A DNA stretch of 9,600 nucleotides from Allomuricauda sp. (GTDB lineage: Bacteria > Bacteroidota > Bacteroidia > Flavobacteriales > Flavobacteriaceae). This document shows, in pieces, positions 7,173-9,600 of this stretch; positions within the stretch are counted from its first letter, which is position 1, and every line of letters begins with the position of its first letter. A model generated the notes under the pieces. It worked only from the letters and a program-made list of their open reading frames with translations, ran no database searches and was not told the DNA's origin. The stretch is taken from positions 1 through 9,600 of the forward strand of contig JANQOD010000108.1 in assembly GCA_028289745.1 (NCBI GenBank), read 5' to 3'. The position numbers and the translations under genes are program-made.

Positions 7173-8153
7173 TTATTCCCCGTAATTTTCGATGATCAGG
7201 GCATCGGTCTCTTCTTGTGTTTTGAATACCTCAAAAGTTCTGCCCTGTGTTCTCAGGGCCCCCAAGGCGTTTGCATATTTGGCCGCTCTAATGTAGTTGG
7301 TGGGTTCTTCCAACAATCCGAAACCTAGACCGCCCGCAAAAGAATCACCACAGCCTGTGGTATCGATGACATGTTCGACCTTGACCGATTTTACCATTTC
7401 ATGTCGAATCTTGCCCTCTTCCTTAAAAAAGACAGCTCCGCCCTCGGCATCCAAGGTCACGATGAGCGATTCTACTCCCCTGTTCAAGACATGTTCGGCC
7501 AGTTTCGGTAAATGATCCGTTGAATGGGTCTCGAACTCAGCAAGGTCTTCAACATTATATTCCTTTTCAAACCAACAGCACATCGACTCTTCCAAATTCA
7601 TTTTGAGCACATCGATATACGGAAGCCACTGATCGCGATCTACCCAAAAGCGAATCAGACGATCACCGGTAATGGTCAGCGTATTGGTAGGGCCATGGGC
7701 ATCAAAAATGACTTTACCGTCGCTGTTTTCTTTGATATACTTCAACGTTTCAAGTGGAACCTCATAATCGGTTATGGGTACACATACGAACACCTCACAA
7801 TGCATTAGGTCTTTGACATCTTCAGGGGTAATGGGATTCATGAACCCCGTCTGTTTCTCTAAACGTTTGTTTTGATCTACGAAATGCAACTTGATAACAT
7901 CGCCTTGATCGGCATCTGAAGTGATATGGTCAACGTTCAAATTCGAGTATGGGGCCAATAACTGTTTCACAGCATCCTCATCGCGCTTTCGTACATGCGA
8001 AACAAGATGCACAGTGCCCTTATCACCCAGAAGTTTTGAAACGCCTATGGCAGTATGGGTAGCGCAGCCATATTTTTCAATGACTTCGCCATGATGGGTG
8101 GTAATATGATCTCTCGGAATAGGGCCGAGAACGGCTACATTATATTTGAGCAT
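7173..8153 (-). CDS. PfkB-family (ribokinase-like) carbohydrate kinase
   Basis: 326 residues, close to the usual family length, with no signal peptide, so cytoplasmic. The PfkB C-terminal signature is intact: D264-T-T-G-C-G-D270, in which the last Asp is the catalytic base and the Gly residues form the anion hole. Other family marks are 'KMNLEES' at 184-190 and 'IVTLDAEGGAVFF' at 231-243 before the nucleotide site. The N-terminal sugar-binding signature is atypical: where ribokinase has a Gly-Gly...Asn motif, this protein has 'YGCATHTAIGVSKLLG' at 28-43, with His33 in the usual Asn position. Expected reaction is ATP-dependent phosphorylation of a sugar or nucleoside hydroxyl; the acceptor cannot be named. 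It is transcribed in the same direction as the regulator but 184 bp before it, so probably a separate unit. The start at 8153 is followed by a normal Rossmann-like strand ('YNVAVLGPIPRDH'). An A/T-rich inverted repeat lies 10 bp upstream of the start codon. Confidence 0.87.
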   Translation of the reverse strand: MLKYNVAVLGPIPRDHITTHHGEVIEKYGCATHTAIGVSKLLGDKGTVHLVSHVRKRDEDAVKQLLAPYSNLNVDHITSDADQGDVIKLHFVDQNKRLEKQTGFMNPITPEDVKDLMHCEVFVCVPITDYEVPLETLKYIKENSDGKVIFDAHGPTNTLTITGDRLIRFWVDRDQWLPYIDVLKMNLEESMCCWFEKEYNVEDLAEFETHSTDHLPKLAEHVLNRGVESLIVTLDAEGGAVFFKEEGKIRHEMVKSVKVEHVIDTTGCGDSFAGGLGFGLLEEPTNYIRAAKYANALGALRTQGRTFEVFKTQEETDALIIENYGE

Positions 8154-8163
8154 TTCTAAGATG

Positions 8164-8186
8164 GTATTTTAAAAAAAATAAAATAC
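8164..8186. repeat. 8-bp perfect inverted repeat just upstream of the kinase start codon
   Basis: GTATTTTA at 8164-8171 is the exact reverse complement of TAAAATAC at 8179-8186, with a 7-base poly-A spacer. It ends 10 bp before the kinase ATG on the minus strand, so if transcribed it would sit over the ribosome-binding region; on DNA it could be an operator. The stem is almost all A:T and would be weak as RNA. Chance occurrence in such A/T-rich sequence is possible. Confidence 0.35.
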
Positions 8187-8290
8187 AAAAAAACCTTGGT
8201 CTGTCATTACGTTTGACTTCAGAATCTTGGTCAACGGTCAAAAAAAAGTAATTCTTTATGAATAAATCTATGTTGAAGAGAGGAAATTTT

Positions 8291-8305
8291 CGATGAATTT
8301 CATCG
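8291..8305. repeat. 15-bp perfect palindrome CGATGAA-T-TTCATCG, candidate operator
   Basis: The arms CGATGAA (8291-8297) and TTCATCG (8299-8305) are exact reverse complements around a single central T. The right half, TTTCATCG, is repeated directly at 8318-8325, exactly 20 bp further on. The site lies between divergent genes, about 112 bp before the plus-strand start at 8417 and about 138 bp from the kinase start. It is the longest perfect palindrome I found in the window; its function is inferred. Confidence 0.4.
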
Positions 8306-8341
8306 GCAAAATGCATTTTTCATCGATAAAAGTCAAAAACC

Positions 8342-8356
8342 TATGAAAAATTCATA
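8342..8356. repeat. Inverted repeat TATGAA-AAA-TTCATA, related to the palindrome 51 bp upstream
   Basis: TATGAA (8342-8347) and TTCATA (8351-8356) are exact reverse complements with a 3-base spacer. It shares the ATGAA...TTCAT core with the palindrome centred at 8298; the two centres are 51 bp apart, close to five helical turns. It lies just upstream of the proposed promoter of the gene at 8417, where an activator or repressor might bind. Confidence 0.35.
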
Positions 8357-8360
8357 AGTA

Positions 8361-8387
8361 TTGAAGGCGGTGGGTACTGCATCTTTG
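8361..8387 (+). promoter_or_regulatory. Candidate Bacteroidota-type promoter for the TPR/PD40 gene
   Basis: CATCTTTG at 8380-8387 matches the Bacteroidota -7 consensus TAnnTTTG at all fixed positions but the first. A TTG at 8361-8363 could serve as the -33 element, with a 16-bp spacer that is slightly short. Transcription would start around 8393-8396, giving a leader of only about 20 bases before the ATG at 8417. This is a consensus match by eye; the -33 part is weak. Confidence 0.35.
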
Positions 8388-8416
8388 TATCATAGTAACG
8401 CCCTAAATCTTAACTT

Positions 8417-9600
8417 ATGATACGTTCAACTACCTACAAGTTGTCCCTTATTTTTTCCTTTTTCCTTTTTGTGCAACCTATAGGGGCACAGCATACCGCC
8501 CATCTCTCGATGGATCATAAAAACCAAGAAACCAACAAAAGGGTTGGCGACTATCTTGATCTGTTGCAACAGGGTTTATCTGAGAATGAAATCTTTCAAG
8601 ATCTCGGTAATGCCAATTTATTGGCCGAGAATTATGAAGCCGCCGTTTTTTGGTATGAAAAATTGCTGCGTCTTGACAGCAACAGTAGCTTCAATGACAA
8701 CTACCAAGAACGCTATCGCTATGCTTTGGGCCAATTGCAGGAAAAAGCATTGCGGCAGCCCGTAGCGAAAAAAAATTGGGAAACCTATGTAAAAGCCGAT
8801 TACATCGATGAGGGCAGTAGATTTAAAGCATTGCTCCAAACAGATGTGGAAAAGCCCCGAACCAGCACTGCTTCGATCCAGCCAAAAATGAAGGGTAGCT
8901 ATTCAACACTGCAGGGCTATATGCCTTCTATGGCCACTACCAAAGACGGGCGTGTCGGCTATTTTAGCAAGGCCGTTTATAAAAAACCGTTGACCGGTAT
9001 TTTTTCAAAGCGTCAGCTCATACACGAGATTTATCGTGCGGAAAACATAGACGGAGAATGGAAAAACGTTCAGAAAGTCACCGTTTGTCCTGAGTACTTT
9101 TCAGCAAAGCACCCCACCATTTCTGAGGATGGCACAAGGTTGTTCTTTGCTTCGAATATGCCCGGAAGCTATGGCAAATACGATATTTATGTCGCCGACA
9201 TAAAGACAGATGGCAGCTTTGGCATAGCCAAAAACCTGGGTCCGAAGGTGAACACCAAAAAAGATGAGGCCTATCCCAATCTTTTCAACGAGACCCTTCT
9301 GTTCTTTGCCTCTGAGGGGCGGAAAGGCTATGGCGGACTCGACCTTTACGCCGCCCAAATAGCACACAACACACTCACCACATCGGTCAACTTGGGCAGC
9401 CATATCAACAGCAGTCACGATGAGTACACCATTGCACTGAATCCTGAAAAGGGAATGGGTTATGTGGTCTCGAACCGCGGAAACAATAAATCCATTGAGC
9501 AATATGCCATCTCTTATGGTGATAATACCGACAATACGCTTATGGCCAATAGGGAAGAAAAGTTGATGAACCTTTTGAACAACGATGACTCAAAAATGGA
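8417..9600 (+). CDS. Exported TPR + PD40 beta-propeller envelope protein, partial (C-terminus beyond the right edge)
   Basis: 394 codons are visible and the frame is open at 9600. Residues 1-24 are a signal peptide (MIRSTTYKLSLIFSFFLFVQPIGA, cleaved near A24-Q25). Residues about 45-125 contain TPR-like helices ('LGNANLLAENYEAAVFWYEKL' at 63-83). Residues about 165-365 hold PD40/WD40-like propeller blades: 'HPTISEDGTRLFFASNMPG' at 232-250, 'AYPNLFNETLLFFASEGRKG' at 285-304, and a more divergent blade around 335-355 ending 'VVSNRG'. In Flavobacteriia this order is typical of periplasmic or outer-membrane-associated proteins that continue into a carboxypeptidase-regulatory-like domain and an OmpA peptidoglycan-binding domain. 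Neither is reached here, and the sequence after residue 360 departs from the usual pattern, so the C-terminal domain is unknown. No PorP/SprF-like partner lies directly upstream, unlike many relatives. No Shine-Dalgarno is visible. The ATG at 8417 is chosen because it starts directly at the signal peptide. Confidence 0.82.
   Translation, partial: MIRSTTYKLSLIFSFFLFVQPIGAQHTAHLSMDHKNQETNKRVGDYLDLLQQGLSENEIFQDLGNANLLAENYEAAVFWYEKLLRLDSNSSFNDNYQERYRYALGQLQEKALRQPVAKKNWETYVKADYIDEGSRFKALLQTDVEKPRTSTASIQPKMKGSYSTLQGYMPSMATTKDGRVGYFSKAVYKKPLTGIFSKRQLIHEIYRAENIDGEWKNVQKVTVCPEYFSAKHPTISEDGTRLFFASNMPGSYGKYDIYVADIKTDGSFGIAKNLGPKVNTKKDEAYPNLFNETLLFFASEGRKGYGGLDLYAAQIAHNTLTTSVNLGSHINSSHDEYTIALNPEKGMGYVVSNRGNNKSIEQYAISYGDNTDNTLMANREEKLMNLLNNDDSKM

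Noticed and set aside
9101..9502. 133-codon minus-strand frame inside the TPR/PD40 gene
   Set aside because: It is antisense to clear PD40 propeller repeats and has no independent support.
1..9600. CRISPR array, tRNA or rRNA, insertion sequence or phage genes
   Set aside because: I saw no regularly spaced repeats, cloverleaf-like segments, transposase motifs or terminal inverted repeats on either strand.

Overview
The window looks like a chromosomal segment from a marine-type member of the Flavobacteriaceae (Bacteroidota). The evidence is moderate GC, the near absence of Shine-Dalgarno sequences, signal peptides ending in a '..AQ' cleavage site, a lipoprotein with an acidic stretch just after its lipid-anchored cysteine, a Reg_prop/Y_Y_Y sensor fused to a LuxR-type helix-turn-helix, and a TPR plus PD40 envelope protein. 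No species can be named from the sequence alone.

Layout. Positions 1-8153 are all on the minus strand, so transcription runs right to left. In that order they encode: a PfkB-family carbohydrate kinase (8153-7173); a membrane-spanning one-component sensor/regulator (6988-4193, TTG start); a 301-bp intergenic region; a large exported protein combining a clan GH-A (GH2-like) TIM barrel with a probable outer-membrane beta-barrel (3891-706); and, 12 bp further on, a lipoprotein with a jelly-roll carbohydrate-binding domain (693 to beyond the window edge). On the plus strand, divergent from the kinase, a TPR + PD40 exported protein starts at 8417 and runs off the right edge. The divergent region (8154-8416) is rich in short inverted and direct repeats.

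How the genes may work together. The sensor/regulator sits directly upstream of the glycosidase-barrel/lipoprotein pair, as regulators often do in Bacteroidota polysaccharide utilisation loci. A plausible reading is a small glycan locus: the lipoprotein binds a polysaccharide, the barrel-linked TIM barrel cuts or transfers it at the outer membrane, and the sensor detects products in the periplasm and switches the operon. No SusC/SusD pair is visible here, although the operon continues leftward out of the window. The PfkB kinase may be unrelated housekeeping or a sugar kinase of the same pathway; the sequence does not decide.

The most notable item is the domain architecture of the 1061-residue protein at 3891-706. 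It has intact clan GH-A catalytic positions (GNE, TEFGAD) but lacks the usual GH2 N-terminal beta-domains, and it carries about 580 residues of beta-strand-patterned sequence typical of an outer-membrane barrel. That suggests a hydrolase or transglycosidase built onto its own pore.
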